Shown here one piece after another: positions 26,825 through 34,965 of a DNA stretch of 64,000 nucleotides. Every line of letters starts with the position of its first letter. The first letter of the stretch is position 1. Origin of the DNA: JAGRKR01 sp041397725. GTDB lineage: Bacteria > Pseudomonadota > Alphaproteobacteria > Rhizobiales > Hyphomicrobiaceae. Position numbers and translations under genes: made by a program. The DNA is taken from assembly GCA_041397725.1 (NCBI GenBank), contig JAWKVZ010000002.1, positions 471,581 through 535,580 of the forward strand, read 5' to 3'. The notes below the pieces were generated by a model. That model saw only the letters and a program-made list of their open reading frames with translations. It was not told the origin of the DNA and did not search any database.

Positions 26825-28183
26825 ATGTCCGTGACGTCTGAATTGTGCAACCGCATCGAGGCCATCGGCTACGGCGACTTGAGCGAGGCGGCCGTGAAGG
26901 CGGCGCGCCAGCTCGTTCTCGACGGTCTGGCAGTGGCCATCGCCGGCCCGGAAGAGGAGGCGGTCAACATCCTCGCCGAGCACTACAAGGAGCAGGGCGG
27001 CACGCCGCAGGCGCACGCCATCGCCTTCGGCTTCAAGACCAACATGGTCTCCGCTGCCATGCTGAACGGTGCCTCCATGCACGTGCTCGACTTCGAGCCG
27101 ATGTGGAGCCCAGCCAACCATCAGCTCTCGACGACGCTACCGGCCGTACTCGCCGTCGCCGAGCACACGGGCGCCGACGGCCGGGCCGTGGCGACGGCCC
27201 TGGTCAAGGGCATCGAGATGCAGGGCTGGCTCCGGCAGGCCTCCGGCCAGTACATGGCCGGCCAGATCCGCTTCCACCCACCCGGCGCCGTCGGCACCTT
27301 CGGCTCGGCTGTCGCCGCCGGCCACATCCTCGGTCTCGATGCCGGCAAGCTCGCCAACGCCATCGGCATGGCGGCTTCGCGCGCGGGCAGCCTGCTCGCC
27401 AACGCCGGCACCATGACCAAGTCCACGCACTGCGGCCACGCCACGGGCCTCGGCCTCGAGTGCGCGCTGCTCGCGGCGCGCGGCTTCACGGCGAATACCG
27501 AGATCTTCGAGGCGGGCCAGAGTTACGCGAACGCCTTCTGCGGAGACGCGTTCAAGCCGGAGGAGCTGTTGAACTACGGTCCGCCCTTCCGCGTCGTAAC
27601 GCCGGGCTATGCCATCAAGATGTTTCCGAGCCAGTTCGGCACGCATTTCGCCATCACGGCGGGCCTCGATCTGCGTCCGAAGTTGCCGTCCGCGGCGGCG
27701 ATCAAGCGCATCACGATGATCTCGCCGGTGATGAACTACGTCGACCGGCCGGTGCCGGCCACGGGGCTCTCCGGCAAGTTCTCGCTGCAGTACACGCTGG
27801 CCGCCGCCTTGCTCGACGGCAAGGTGCGCATCCACACGTTCACCGACGAGCGGCTCGCCGCGCCGGACATGCAGGCCCTGCTCGCCAAGATCGAGCTGAT
27901 AAAGGACCCGTCGATCCCCGCGCGCTTCGAGGAGATGCACATCGACGTCAAGGTCGAGCTCGAGGACGGCACGATCGTGGAGACGCGCTGCAACGGCCCG
28001 CGCGGCAAGTGGGGCACGCCGCCGATCAGCGTGGACGAGCACATGGTCAAGGTGCGCGACTGCCTGGCGACGCGGCTCGACGACAAGGCCGCCGCCGAGC
28101 TGATTGGGCTCGCCAGCAACATCGACGGCATCGACGCGGCCGGTGTGCGGCGGTTGATGGAGATTGCCAGCTGCAAGGCCTGA
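26825..28183 (+). CDS. MmgE/PrpD family protein, copy B (divergent active-site motif)
   Basis: A 452-residue member of the MmgE/PrpD superfamily, first gene of a three-gene run with a TcuA-like flavoprotein and a third family member. The signature block reads GASMHVLDFEPMW (His86, Asp89) instead of the usual HxLD[FY]DD, so one acidic residue and its surroundings differ from copies A and C; this may mean different chemistry. The later glycine-rich GTMTKSTHCGHA block is shared with copy C. GGAGTG lies about ten bases before the start. Substrate unknown; a tricarboxylate or branched dicarboxylate is likely from the neighbour. Confidence 0.86.
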   Translation: MSVTSELCNRIEAIGYGDLSEAAVKAARQLVLDGLAVAIAGPEEEAVNILAEHYKEQGGTPQAHAIAFGFKTNMVSAAMLNGASMHVLDFEPMWSPANHQLSTTLPAVLAVAEHTGADGRAVATALVKGIEMQGWLRQASGQYMAGQIRFHPPGAVGTFGSAVAAGHILGLDAGKLANAIGMAASRAGSLLANAGTMTKSTHCGHATGLGLECALLAARGFTANTEIFEAGQSYANAFCGDAFKPEELLNYGPPFRVVTPGYAIKMFPSQFGTHFAITAGLDLRPKLPSAAAIKRITMISPVMNYVDRPVPATGLSGKFSLQYTLAAALLDGKVRIHTFTDERLAAPDMQALLAKIELIKDPSIPARFEEMHIDVKVELEDGTIVETRCNGPRGKWGTPPISVDEHMVKVRDCLATRLDDKAAAELIGLASNIDGIDAAGVRRLMEIASCKA

Positions 28184-28228
28184 CGCCCCAGGATTTCACC
28201 AACGGAACGACAAGCTGAGGAGAATGGA

Positions 28229-29716
28229 ATGTCGGACTATGACGTCATCGTCGTCGGTGCCGGAAACGCGGCGCTCGCAGCATCGGTGTCTGCCGCGGAG
28301 AACGGCGCGAAGCGCGTGCTGGTGCTGGAGAAGGCGCCCCGCGAGATGCGAGGCGGCAATACGCACTGGTCGGGCGGCGTGTTCCGCATGGCCTTCGACG
28401 ATCCGCGCGAGCTGGCGCCGCTGTTGCCGGGCGTCGAGGACGAGTACGAGAACTTCTACGAGGGCATCACGCCCTATCCCTTCGACGATTATCACGGCGA
28501 TCTCGTGCGCGTCAGCAACGGGCGCACCGATCCCGAGCTTTCGCGCATCCTGGTCGGCAACTCGAAGGCCACCGTGCTCTGGATGCACGAGGTCGGCAAG
28601 ATCAAGATGGAGCCGGCCATCACGATCGCCGGCGTGCGCAAGGGCAACATGATCGTCTGGCCGCGCGGCCTCGTCGTGCGCGCCCAGCACGAAGGTATCG
28701 GTCTCTCCAAAACGTGGTTCGCGACGGCGGAGAAGATGGGTGTCGAGATCCGCTACTCGAGTGCCGCCGTGGCGCTGACGGTCGACGGCCAGGGGCGCGT
28801 CAATGGCGTCACCGTGCGTGACAACGACGGCCAGCGAGACGTCAGGGCGCGCGCGGTCATCCTCGCCTGCGGCGGTTTCGAGGCCAACGTGCAGATGCGC
28901 ACGCAGCACATCGGGCCGCTGGTCGGCGCCGCCAAGGTGCGCGGCACGCCGCACAACCAGGGCGACGGCCTGCGCATGGCCATGGCGATCGGCGCCATGC
29001 CGTGGGGGCAGTGGTCGGGTTGTCATGCCACGCCGATCAGCGCCGACTGGGGCGAGTTCGCGCCGCGCGAGATGACCGACCGCTCGAACCGCCTGAGCTA
29101 TCCCGTCGGCGTCATGCTCAACCGCAAGGGCAGGCGCTTCCTCGACGAGGGCGAAGACCAGAACCTCTTCACCTACGCCAAGTACGGTCGCGCCGTGCTC
29201 GCCGAGCCGGGCGCCAAGGCGTGGCAGATCTTCGACCACAAAGTCATCCACCTGCTCGAGCCGCGCTACTCGACCTCCGACCCGCTCACGTCCGACACGC
29301 TCGAGGGGCTCGTCGCCCAGCTCGACATCGAGGACAAGGAGCAGGCCATCCGCACGCTCAAGGAGTACAACGCCGCTCCGCGCACGGCCAAGGATCACGA
29401 CCCGACCCGCAAGGACGGGCTCTCGACGCAGGGACTGAACCCCGACAAGACCAACTGGGCGACCAAGCTCGACGCCCCGCCCTACTACGCCTACAGCTGC
29501 ACCGGCGGCATCACGTTCACCTTCGGCGGGCTGCGCACTAGCGGCAAGGCCGAGGTCATCGGCACGGACTGGCGGCCGATCAAGGGCCTCTACACCTGTG
29601 GCGAGATGGTCGGCGGTCTCTTCTACGACAACTACCCGGCCGGCACGGGTCTCGTTTCCGGTGCGACCTTCGGTCGGATCGCCGGGCGCGAGGCTGCGGC
29701 GTTCGCCGGCTCCTGA
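28229..29716 (+). CDS. tcuA: FAD-dependent tricarballylate dehydrogenase-like flavoprotein (TcuA family)
   Basis: A 495-residue flavoprotein of the fumarate reductase/succinate dehydrogenase superfamily. The FAD-binding fold begins YDVIVVGAGNAALAASVSA; RGGNTHWSGG and the C-terminal YPAGTGLVSGATFGRIAG match the TcuA/CobZ branch. TcuA oxidises tricarballylate to cis-aconitate, handing electrons to the membrane protein TcuB; no tcuB is in the window. The start has GAGGAG six bases upstream. Flanked on both sides by MmgE/PrpD genes, whose relatives act on cis-aconitate, it suggests a tricarboxylate-degrading operon. The exact substrate is inferred. Confidence 0.85.
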   Translation: MSDYDVIVVGAGNAALAASVSAAENGAKRVLVLEKAPREMRGGNTHWSGGVFRMAFDDPRELAPLLPGVEDEYENFYEGITPYPFDDYHGDLVRVSNGRTDPELSRILVGNSKATVLWMHEVGKIKMEPAITIAGVRKGNMIVWPRGLVVRAQHEGIGLSKTWFATAEKMGVEIRYSSAAVALTVDGQGRVNGVTVRDNDGQRDVRARAVILACGGFEANVQMRTQHIGPLVGAAKVRGTPHNQGDGLRMAMAIGAMPWGQWSGCHATPISADWGEFAPREMTDRSNRLSYPVGVMLNRKGRRFLDEGEDQNLFTYAKYGRAVLAEPGAKAWQIFDHKVIHLLEPRYSTSDPLTSDTLEGLVAQLDIEDKEQAIRTLKEYNAAPRTAKDHDPTRKDGLSTQGLNPDKTNWATKLDAPPYYAYSCTGGITFTFGGLRTSGKAEVIGTDWRPIKGLYTCGEMVGGLFYDNYPAGTGLVSGATFGRIAGREAAAFAGS

Positions 29717-29728
29717 AGGACACGAGCA

Positions 29729-31198
29729 ATGAGTGGTGAGACCATGACCATCGCAGCACGCCTCGCCGACAAGATCGTCGGCTTCAAGACGGAGCAGGTG
29801 ACGCCGCGCGCGCTCACCTGGGCGAAGGCGGCCATCATCGATACCATCGGCGTGACGCTGGCCGGTGTCGTCGAACCGTGCGCCACCATCCTGATGGAGA
29901 CCCCGGGCGTGGCGGACGCGCCCGGGCCGTCGCTCATCTTCGGCACCGAGCGGCGCACGAGTATGCTCGACGCCACGCTTATCAATGGCACGGCGTCGCA
30001 CGCCCTCGACTACGACGACGTCAACGGCACCATGGGCGGCCACCCCTCGGTGCCGCTGCTGCCGCCGCTCTTCGCGCTCTCCGAGATGAAGGGCGCCAGC
30101 GGCATGGACCTGATCACGGCCTTCGTCATCGGCTACGAGGTCGAGGTGCGGCTCGCCCGCGGTGTCCACATGCACCACTACAACAAGGGCTGGCATCCGA
30201 CGGCGACGCTCGGCACCTTCGGCGCGGCGGCGGCGGCCTGCCGGCTGATGGGGCTCGACGCCGACAAGACGACGCGCGCCATCGCCATCGCCGCCTCGCT
30301 CGCCTCGGGCCTCAAGGCGAACTTCGGCACGATGACCAAGCCGCTGCACGTCGGCCATTGCGCGCGCAACGGTCTGTTCGCCGCGCTGATCGCCGCCAAG
30401 GGCTTCCAGTCGAACCCGGCCGCTTTCGAGCACAAGCAGGGTTTCCTCGACGTCTTCAACGGCAAGGGTACCTACGACGCCGAGCGCATCTTCGCCGGCT
30501 GGGGGGCGCCGCTCGAGATCGAGGACACTCTGAACGGGCTCAAGCAGTTCCCCTGCTGTGGCAGCACGCATCCGGCGATCGCCATGATGCTGAAGCTCGT
30601 CAAGGAGGAGGGCCTCAAGCCCGAGGACGCGCAGAAGGTCGAGATCCTGACGCATCCCAATCGTCTGCCGCACACCGACAACCCCGATCCCAAGGGGCCG
30701 CTCGGGGCCAAGTTCTCGATCCAGTACGCGGTCGCCCGCGCGCTGGCCGACGGCGCTGTCCGCCTCGCGCACTTCGAGGGCGACGCCCACGCCGATCCGC
30801 GTGTGCGCAAGGTGATGGCCGTGACCACCGCCGGCCCGCACCCGGAGATGCCGGCAGACGCCCGGCATCAATGGGGCGCGGAAGTGATCGTCACGACGAC
30901 GGGCGGCAAGACGGTCTCGCGGCGCATCGAGAACATGGTCTGCCGCGGTCCCGACGACGCCATGTCGAGCGAGGAGATGTTCGAGAAATTCGAGGACTGC
31001 GCCGGTCGCTCGCTCGCGCACGACCAGATCGCGCCGCTCTACGAGCGTCTCGACACCTTCGAGTGCGTCAACGACATGAACCAGGTGAGCCGTCTGCTGC
31101 AGCTTCGCCGTCTCCCCGGCCAGCGGGTTGCGAAGCCGCAACTCACCTCCGCTTCCGACGCCGCTGCCGGTCGTCGCGAGACGCAGTGGGTTCCCTGA
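29729..31198 (+). CDS. MmgE/PrpD family protein, copy C
   Basis: A 489-residue family member with the canonical signature GTASHALDYDDVNG (His91, Asp94, Asp96) and a following GGHPS histidine (His105). The second block GTMTKPLHVGHCARNG is intact. It starts 12 bases after the flavoprotein stop, behind GAAGGA, so the three genes from 26825 are one operon. The in-frame ATG five codons in is a weaker start. The C-terminal 30 residues after QVSRLLQLRRL look like a loosely conserved tail. A strong hairpin follows the stop directly. Confidence 0.88.
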   Translation: MSGETMTIAARLADKIVGFKTEQVTPRALTWAKAAIIDTIGVTLAGVVEPCATILMETPGVADAPGPSLIFGTERRTSMLDATLINGTASHALDYDDVNGTMGGHPSVPLLPPLFALSEMKGASGMDLITAFVIGYEVEVRLARGVHMHHYNKGWHPTATLGTFGAAAAACRLMGLDADKTTRAIAIAASLASGLKANFGTMTKPLHVGHCARNGLFAALIAAKGFQSNPAAFEHKQGFLDVFNGKGTYDAERIFAGWGAPLEIEDTLNGLKQFPCCGSTHPAIAMMLKLVKEEGLKPEDAQKVEILTHPNRLPHTDNPDPKGPLGAKFSIQYAVARALADGAVRLAHFEGDAHADPRVRKVMAVTTAGPHPEMPADARHQWGAEVIVTTTGGKTVSRRIENMVCRGPDDAMSSEEMFEKFEDCAGRSLAHDQIAPLYERLDTFECVNDMNQVSRLLQLRRLPGQRVAKPQLTSASDAAAGRRETQWVP

Positions 31199-31206
31199 GA
31201 CCCTGA

Positions 31207-31231
31207 GCGAGGGCGCCCTCGGCGCCCTCGC
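31207..31231 (+). terminator. hairpin terminator after the MmgE/TcuA operon
   Basis: GCGAGGGCGCC and GGCGCCCTCGC form an eleven-base perfect stem with a three-base CTC loop, eight bases after the stop codon. There is no T-tract, so strict intrinsic termination is unproven, but position and strength fit an operon end. Confidence 0.55.
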
Positions 31232-31299
31232 CGCATGGGGCGGGGGCGCAATGGCGCGGGGCGCCGCGGCCCGTCTGGTCGCTTCGATCAGCAATCGAC

Positions 31300-31617
31300 A
31301 TGCGAGAGCCGAAGACATACTGGGTCTATATCCTCGCGAGCAGGCCGCATGGCGTGCTTTATGTCGGCATGACCAGCGATCTCGCCGGGCGCACGTGGCA
31401 GCATCGCGAACGTGTGTTGGCTGGTTTCACCCGGAAGTACTGGGTGGGCCGGCTCGTTTATTTCGAGGCCCATGACGACGCGGCCGAAGCTGCGCGCCGG
31501 GAGCGAGCGCTCAAGCGATGGCGGCGGCAGTGGAAGATCGAGTTGATCGAAAGCGGAAATCCGACATGGCGCGATCTGTTCACCGACGTAGTGCGCGGGG
31601 ATGGATTCGACCTGTAG
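31300..31617 (+). CDS. GIY-YIG nuclease family protein (small solitary type)
   Basis: A 105-residue stand-alone GIY-YIG domain. The two name-giving strands appear as WVYIL (residues 8-12) and LYVGMT (19-24); the helix arginine is in LAGRTWQHR and the metal-binding glutamate probably in EAHDDAAEAARRERALKRW (read as the conserved AxxRExxLKxW helix). It ends in the usual ELIESGNPTWRDL pattern. Relatives are common in several copies per alphaproteobacterial genome; their role is undefined and DNA repair or recombination is only assumed. Palindromic repeats begin 20 bases after the stop. Confidence 0.85.
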   Translation: MREPKTYWVYILASRPHGVLYVGMTSDLAGRTWQHRERVLAGFTRKYWVGRLVYFEAHDDAAEAARRERALKRWRRQWKIELIESGNPTWRDLFTDVVRGDGFDL

Positions 31618-31637
31618 CGGTGGTGTTCTTCTTTGAT

Positions 31638-31684
31638 GGGTGAAGATCCCGGCTCGCCGCGTAGCCGCGGCGTCCGGGAACGCA
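31638..31684 (+). repeat. REP-like palindromic element, copy A1
   Basis: A 47-base element differing from copy A2 at only three positions. Its core folds as TCCCGG, GCCGCG, short loop, CGCGGC, CCGGGA, an imperfect hairpin. Conserved flanks are GGGTGAAGA on the left and GAACGCA on the right. It begins 20 bases after the GIY-YIG stop codon. Confidence 0.8.
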
Positions 31685-31760
31685 GATGGAGGCGAGGGCG
31701 TGCACGATACTGACCTCGCGGCGGTCTCGAGTGACGCTCGTCGGTGAAGTGGCAGGCTAC

Positions 31761-31836
31761 GCGCGAAGTTCCGGGCTGTGCGCGAAGTTCCGGGCTGTGC
31801 GCGAAGCTCCGGGTTGCGCGCGAAGCTCCGGGCTGT
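31761..31836 (+). repeat. tandem repeat, four 19-base units
   Basis: Units 31761-31779 and 31780-31798 are identical (GCGCGAAGTTCCGGGCTGT); 31799-31817 and 31818-31836 differ by one to three bases. No spacers separate the units, so this is a simple tandem array, not a CRISPR. It lies between palindromic copies A1 and B1. Confidence 0.85.
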
Positions 31837-31844
31837 TGCGCTCA

Positions 31845-31895
31845 CCCTCTCCCATTGCGTCCCCGGCCGGAGCGCGGCAGCGCGGAGAGCCGGGG
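31845..31895 (-). repeat. REP-like palindromic element, copy B1 (inverted)
   Basis: A 51-base element matching copy B2 at all but one position. Read on the minus strand it aligns with A1/A2: CCCCGG, CGCG, short loop, CGCG, CCGGGG core and a GACGCAATGG right flank. A1 and B1 thus face each other as an inverted pair. Confidence 0.8.
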
Positions 31896-31961
31896 CCCTT
31901 GCGCTTTCCGGCTGATCGCAGGCGTAGCGCGTCGAGGTTCGGGTGCGCGCTCCCCCCCGCT

Positions 31962-32008
31962 GGGTAAAGATCCCGGCTCACCGCGTAGCCGCGGCGCCCG
32001 GGAACGCA
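31962..32008 (+). repeat. REP-like palindromic element, copy A2
   Basis: The second plus-orientation copy, 44 of 47 bases identical to A1, with the same flanks (GGGTAAAGA left, GAACGCA right) and the same folded core. Confidence 0.8.
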
Positions 32009-32121
32009 TGGAGTGGGAGGGGGAGGAGGTGCGGCAGGCGTCGCGGTCGCGGCGGCCTCGTGTGGAGCTCGAAGCTCAACGGCCGGGCTGTGGAATGTAT
32101 TCCGAGGTGCGGCCCACACTG

Positions 32122-32182
32122 CCCTCTCCCATTGCATCCCCGGCCGGAGCGCGGCAGCGCGGAGAGCCGGGGTCTTTACCGT
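32122..32182 (-). repeat. REP-like palindromic element, copy B2 (inverted)
   Basis: The first 51 bases match B1 with one mismatch. Beyond them the minus-strand left flank reads GGTAAAGACCCCGG, matching the left flank of A2 and confirming that A and B copies belong to one family. It forms the second facing pair with A2. Confidence 0.8.
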
Positions 32183-32335
32183 CCGCGGTCCAGCGCACGT
32201 GATCGCCACGTCGGACAGGCCGCCCCCCATCTCATCCCATTTCGCCCCCACTCCGTTCCCACCACCCCACGACAGGCTCGCCCGCTGCCCTTATGATGCC
32301 GGCAGCATCGACACGAGACAGGAGGCGCTTCGGGA

Positions 32336-33310
32336 ATGGCGACCAGACTTGGCTTCATCGGCTTCGGCATCATGGGCGAACGGCTGCTGCGGGCCACGCT
32401 CGCGCACGACCGGCGCACGCTCACGGTGTCGGGCGTCTTCGATCCGAGCCCGGAGGCGGGAGGCCGGCTGGCGGCGATCGACCCGCAGGTGCCGGCCTGC
32501 GCCACGGCCGCGGAGGTGATCGCCGTTTCCGACTGCCTGCACATCGCCACGCCGCCGCTGAGCCATCTCGCCTATCTCCGCCAGTGCCACGCCGCCGGCA
32601 AGGCCGCGTTCTGCGAGAAGCCGCTGGCGACCGACGTCGTCGAGGCCACGCGGGTCGTCAGCGACCTTGCCGCGCGCGGCATGCGAGCCGGCGTCAACTT
32701 CCCCTTCGCCTCGTCATTCGCGCGGGATTATCTGCAGCAATGGATGGCGGACGGGGCGATCGGCACGCCTGAGCGGCTCGACATCACGCTCGCCTTCGCC
32801 AAGTGGCCGCGGGCCTGGCAGATGGCGGCCATCGGCTGGCTCGACGGCCGCGCCGAGGGCGGCTTCACGCGCGAAGTGGGCTCGCACTTCCTGTTCCTGA
32901 CGCGCCGCTGCTTCGGGCCGCTGACGCTGCTGTCGGCGCGGTGCGATTATCCCGAGCCCGGCCGGAGCGAGCGCGCCATCCGGGCCGAGCTCAAGGCGGG
33001 CGCGCTGCCCGTGACGCTCTCGGGCGGCGTCGGCACGACCGACAGGGACGATACCAACACCTGGACCGTGACGGGCAGCAAGGGTCGCATCCGGCTCCGC
33101 GACTGGTCGATCGCCGAGCGGGAGGTGGATGGCCAATGGCAAGCCCCGCCCGACGCGCTGCCCAATGCCGAGATGCGGCCGCTGATCCTGCGCCGGCAGC
33201 TCGACAAGGTGGCGGCCATGGCGCGCGGAGAGGTGCACGACCTCGCGAGCCTGGGCGAGGCGCTGGAGGTGCAGGGCGTCGTCGAGCAGATCCTCGCCAC
33301 GGGCGCATGA
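32336..33310 (+). CDS. Gfo/Idh/MocA family oxidoreductase
   Basis: A 324-residue NAD(P)-dependent dehydrogenase. The N-terminal Rossmann fold has GFGIMGERLL (residues 8-17); the conserved EKPLAT segment carries the lysine typical of the family active site; the C-terminal alpha/beta domain follows. Relatives oxidise sugars, inositols or related polyols, and no substrate can be assigned. GGAGG lies eleven bases before the start. It stands alone downstream of the repeat block, with a small membrane-protein gene 52 bases after it. Confidence 0.88.
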   Translation: MATRLGFIGFGIMGERLLRATLAHDRRTLTVSGVFDPSPEAGGRLAAIDPQVPACATAAEVIAVSDCLHIATPPLSHLAYLRQCHAAGKAAFCEKPLATDVVEATRVVSDLAARGMRAGVNFPFASSFARDYLQQWMADGAIGTPERLDITLAFAKWPRAWQMAAIGWLDGRAEGGFTREVGSHFLFLTRRCFGPLTLLSARCDYPEPGRSERAIRAELKAGALPVTLSGGVGTTDRDDTNTWTVTGSKGRIRLRDWSIAEREVDGQWQAPPDALPNAEMRPLILRRQLDKVAAMARGEVHDLASLGEALEVQGVVEQILATGA

Positions 33311-33362
33311 GCGGGAGGCGCGGCGCGCGCGGTGCGACGGGTGCGGTGGAGCCGGCCGGGCC

Positions 33363-33872
33363 ATGCTAGGCTCGCGCATGGACCTCTTGCAGAGTTTTGC
33401 CGAGTGGGCGTGGGCGCGGCACCACAATCCCTGGAGCTGGTATGTCCGGCCGCTGTTCCTGCTGCCCTTCTGCTGGTGCGCCTGGCGGCGGAGCCCGGCC
33501 GGGCTGGCGTTGACGCTGCTGGCGCTGCTCACCAGCATGTTCTGGTTTCCCGCACCTGCGACACCCGATCCGCGCACCGTCGCCTTCCTCGAGGCGGAGC
33601 GTCGCTTCCTGCTCGCGCCGTGGACGGTCTCGAAGGTGGCGATGACGGCGACGGTGCCGGTTTTTCTTGCGGCGGTGGCGGCGGCCTTCTGGTGGCGCTC
33701 GGTGCTGCTCGGATTGGCCGTCGTCAATGCCGGCACGCTCTTCAAAATCGCCTGGAGCTTCGCCTACGGCGGGGAGAGCGGCTGGACAGTGGTGCCGCCG
33801 GCGCTGGCGGGTCTCGTGGTGGTCAACGTGGCCGTCCTGCTGCTGGCCCGCTGGCGCCAGGTGCCGCGCTGA
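33363..33872 (+). CDS. small polytopic membrane protein, unknown
   Basis: A 169-residue protein with about four transmembrane helices (residues 26-42, 46-64, 95-116, 142-162) separated by short loops, one with EAERRFLLAPWTVSK. I do not recognise the family. A second in-frame ATG at 33378 (MDLLQSFAEW) may be the true start, since neither has a strong ribosome-binding site. It lies between the oxidoreductase and the DUF3592 gene in the same direction. Confidence 0.65.
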   Translation: MLGSRMDLLQSFAEWAWARHHNPWSWYVRPLFLLPFCWCAWRRSPAGLALTLLALLTSMFWFPAPATPDPRTVAFLEAERRFLLAPWTVSKVAMTATVPVFLAAVAAAFWWRSVLLGLAVVNAGTLFKIAWSFAYGGESGWTVVPPALAGLVVVNVAVLLLARWRQVPR

Positions 33873-33978
33873 CGGGCGAGGCCGGATTGTCGGCGATCGC
33901 GGCCGGGAGGTTGAGGGGCGGGGCGAGCCTGTCTAACCTCTGTCGCGATGCGAATCGGCAGAGGGAGCGGCGGCGGCC

Positions 33979-34896
33979 ATGATGAAGAAGCTTCTCTCCG
34001 TGCCGGGCATGGGGGCCTGGACTTGGCTCGCGCTGAGCCTGATCGCCTTGACAGTGTATGCCTTCGCCCAGTCGCGCGTTGGCGAGCTTGCGCGTCACGG
34101 CGTCGATGAGACGGCGACCGTCACGCGGGCCTATGTCTACCGCACGACGGCGAGCCGCACACACTCTGCCCACGAAGAATTCCGCATCGACTATGTGTTC
34201 GCCCTTGCCGATGGGCGGCGCATTTCCGGCTGGAAGGCACTGGACCGGGACGTGTGGGAAAAGGCGAAGCCGGGGCAGACATTGAAGGTCCGCTATTCGC
34301 TGAAGAACCCGTCGGTCCACACAACCGCCGCTGACGAGTATGGCGAGGCGGCGCAGTGGAGCTACATCCTCGGCTGGATCAGCCTGTTCCTCGCCGGCTT
34401 CTTCCTCCTTCACGATGTGCGCAAGGCCGTGCCCTGGCTGGCGCCACGCCTGCGCAAGGTTTCGACGGGGCTTCTGGCGGTGGCGCTTTTGTCCGTCGCC
34501 AGCGCGCTCGTCCTGCGGGCGCACGTTGCGAGTGACGGCGATTTCGCTCTGACGGACGGGGAGATTACCGCCAAGCAGGTGGTCGGAAGCAGGCCCGATG
34601 CGGTCACGCAGGGCCTTGAGCACCGCATCAGCTACACGTTCGTCGACGAGACCGGGCGGACGCACGCCTTCACGCGCGCGGTCGACAAGGACGACTACGA
34701 GAGTGCGGACGTTGGACAGCGCCTGCCGGTGCGCTACCTGCGCGGTGATCCGCGCCTGCACGAACTGACGTCGGCGGAACTGCTCGATTTCGCTCTGGTG
34801 TCGCTGGTCTTGGCGTTATTCCTGGCGCTGCTCGCGGTGCCGTTCGTGGTGCTGGATCTGCGCGCCTACCGTCGCGGGCCGGGGCAGCCGGCGTGA
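33979..34896 (+). CDS. DUF3592 membrane protein with duplicated domain
   Basis: A 305-residue protein with an N-terminal membrane helix, a first extracytoplasmic beta domain (about residues 40-115), two helices, a second similar domain (about 185-260) and a C-terminal helix. Both beta domains share the pattern of a YxF strand, DGR or ETGR turn, then PGQxLxVRY or VGQRLPVRY, the DUF3592 core, so the protein is an internal duplication. Function is unknown. ATG codons at 33979 and 33982 are both possible. A terminator hairpin follows. Confidence 0.75.
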   Translation: MMKKLLSVPGMGAWTWLALSLIALTVYAFAQSRVGELARHGVDETATVTRAYVYRTTASRTHSAHEEFRIDYVFALADGRRISGWKALDRDVWEKAKPGQTLKVRYSLKNPSVHTTAADEYGEAAQWSYILGWISLFLAGFFLLHDVRKAVPWLAPRLRKVSTGLLAVALLSVASALVLRAHVASDGDFALTDGEITAKQVVGSRPDAVTQGLEHRISYTFVDETGRTHAFTRAVDKDDYESADVGQRLPVRYLRGDPRLHELTSAELLDFALVSLVLALFLALLAVPFVVLDLRAYRRGPGQPA

Positions 34897-34926
34897 TGGC
34901 AGCTGCTGCGCGTGCTCTGAGCTCAC

Positions 34927-34953
34927 CCCCGGAGCGCAGGGCGCGCTCCGGGG
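34927..34953. terminator. bidirectional terminator hairpin
   Basis: CCCCGGAGCGC and GCGCTCCGGGG form a perfect eleven-base stem with a five-base loop in the 69-base gap between the convergent DUF3592 and outer-membrane protein genes. It can fold on either strand; no T-tract. Confidence 0.6.
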
Positions 34954-34965
34954 TGCTGCGCCGGC

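Larger units (their letters stand above)
31618..32335. other. 718-base non-coding block of REP-like palindromes and tandem repeats
   Basis: No credible gene lies here. The block holds four copies of one palindromic element in alternating orientation plus a four-unit tandem repeat, listed separately. The spacer DNA between elements is not obviously duplicated. The oxidoreductase promoter must lie in its last 150 bases. Confidence 0.75.

Noticed and set aside
26577..26834. A possible 85-codon gene between the two divergent MmgE/PrpD genes
   Set aside because: It lacks a ribosome-binding site and overlaps the start of the plus-strand MmgE gene; composition alone explains the open frame.
31761..31836. 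CRISPR-like repeat array
   Set aside because: Units are contiguous with no unique spacers, and no cas gene is in the window.
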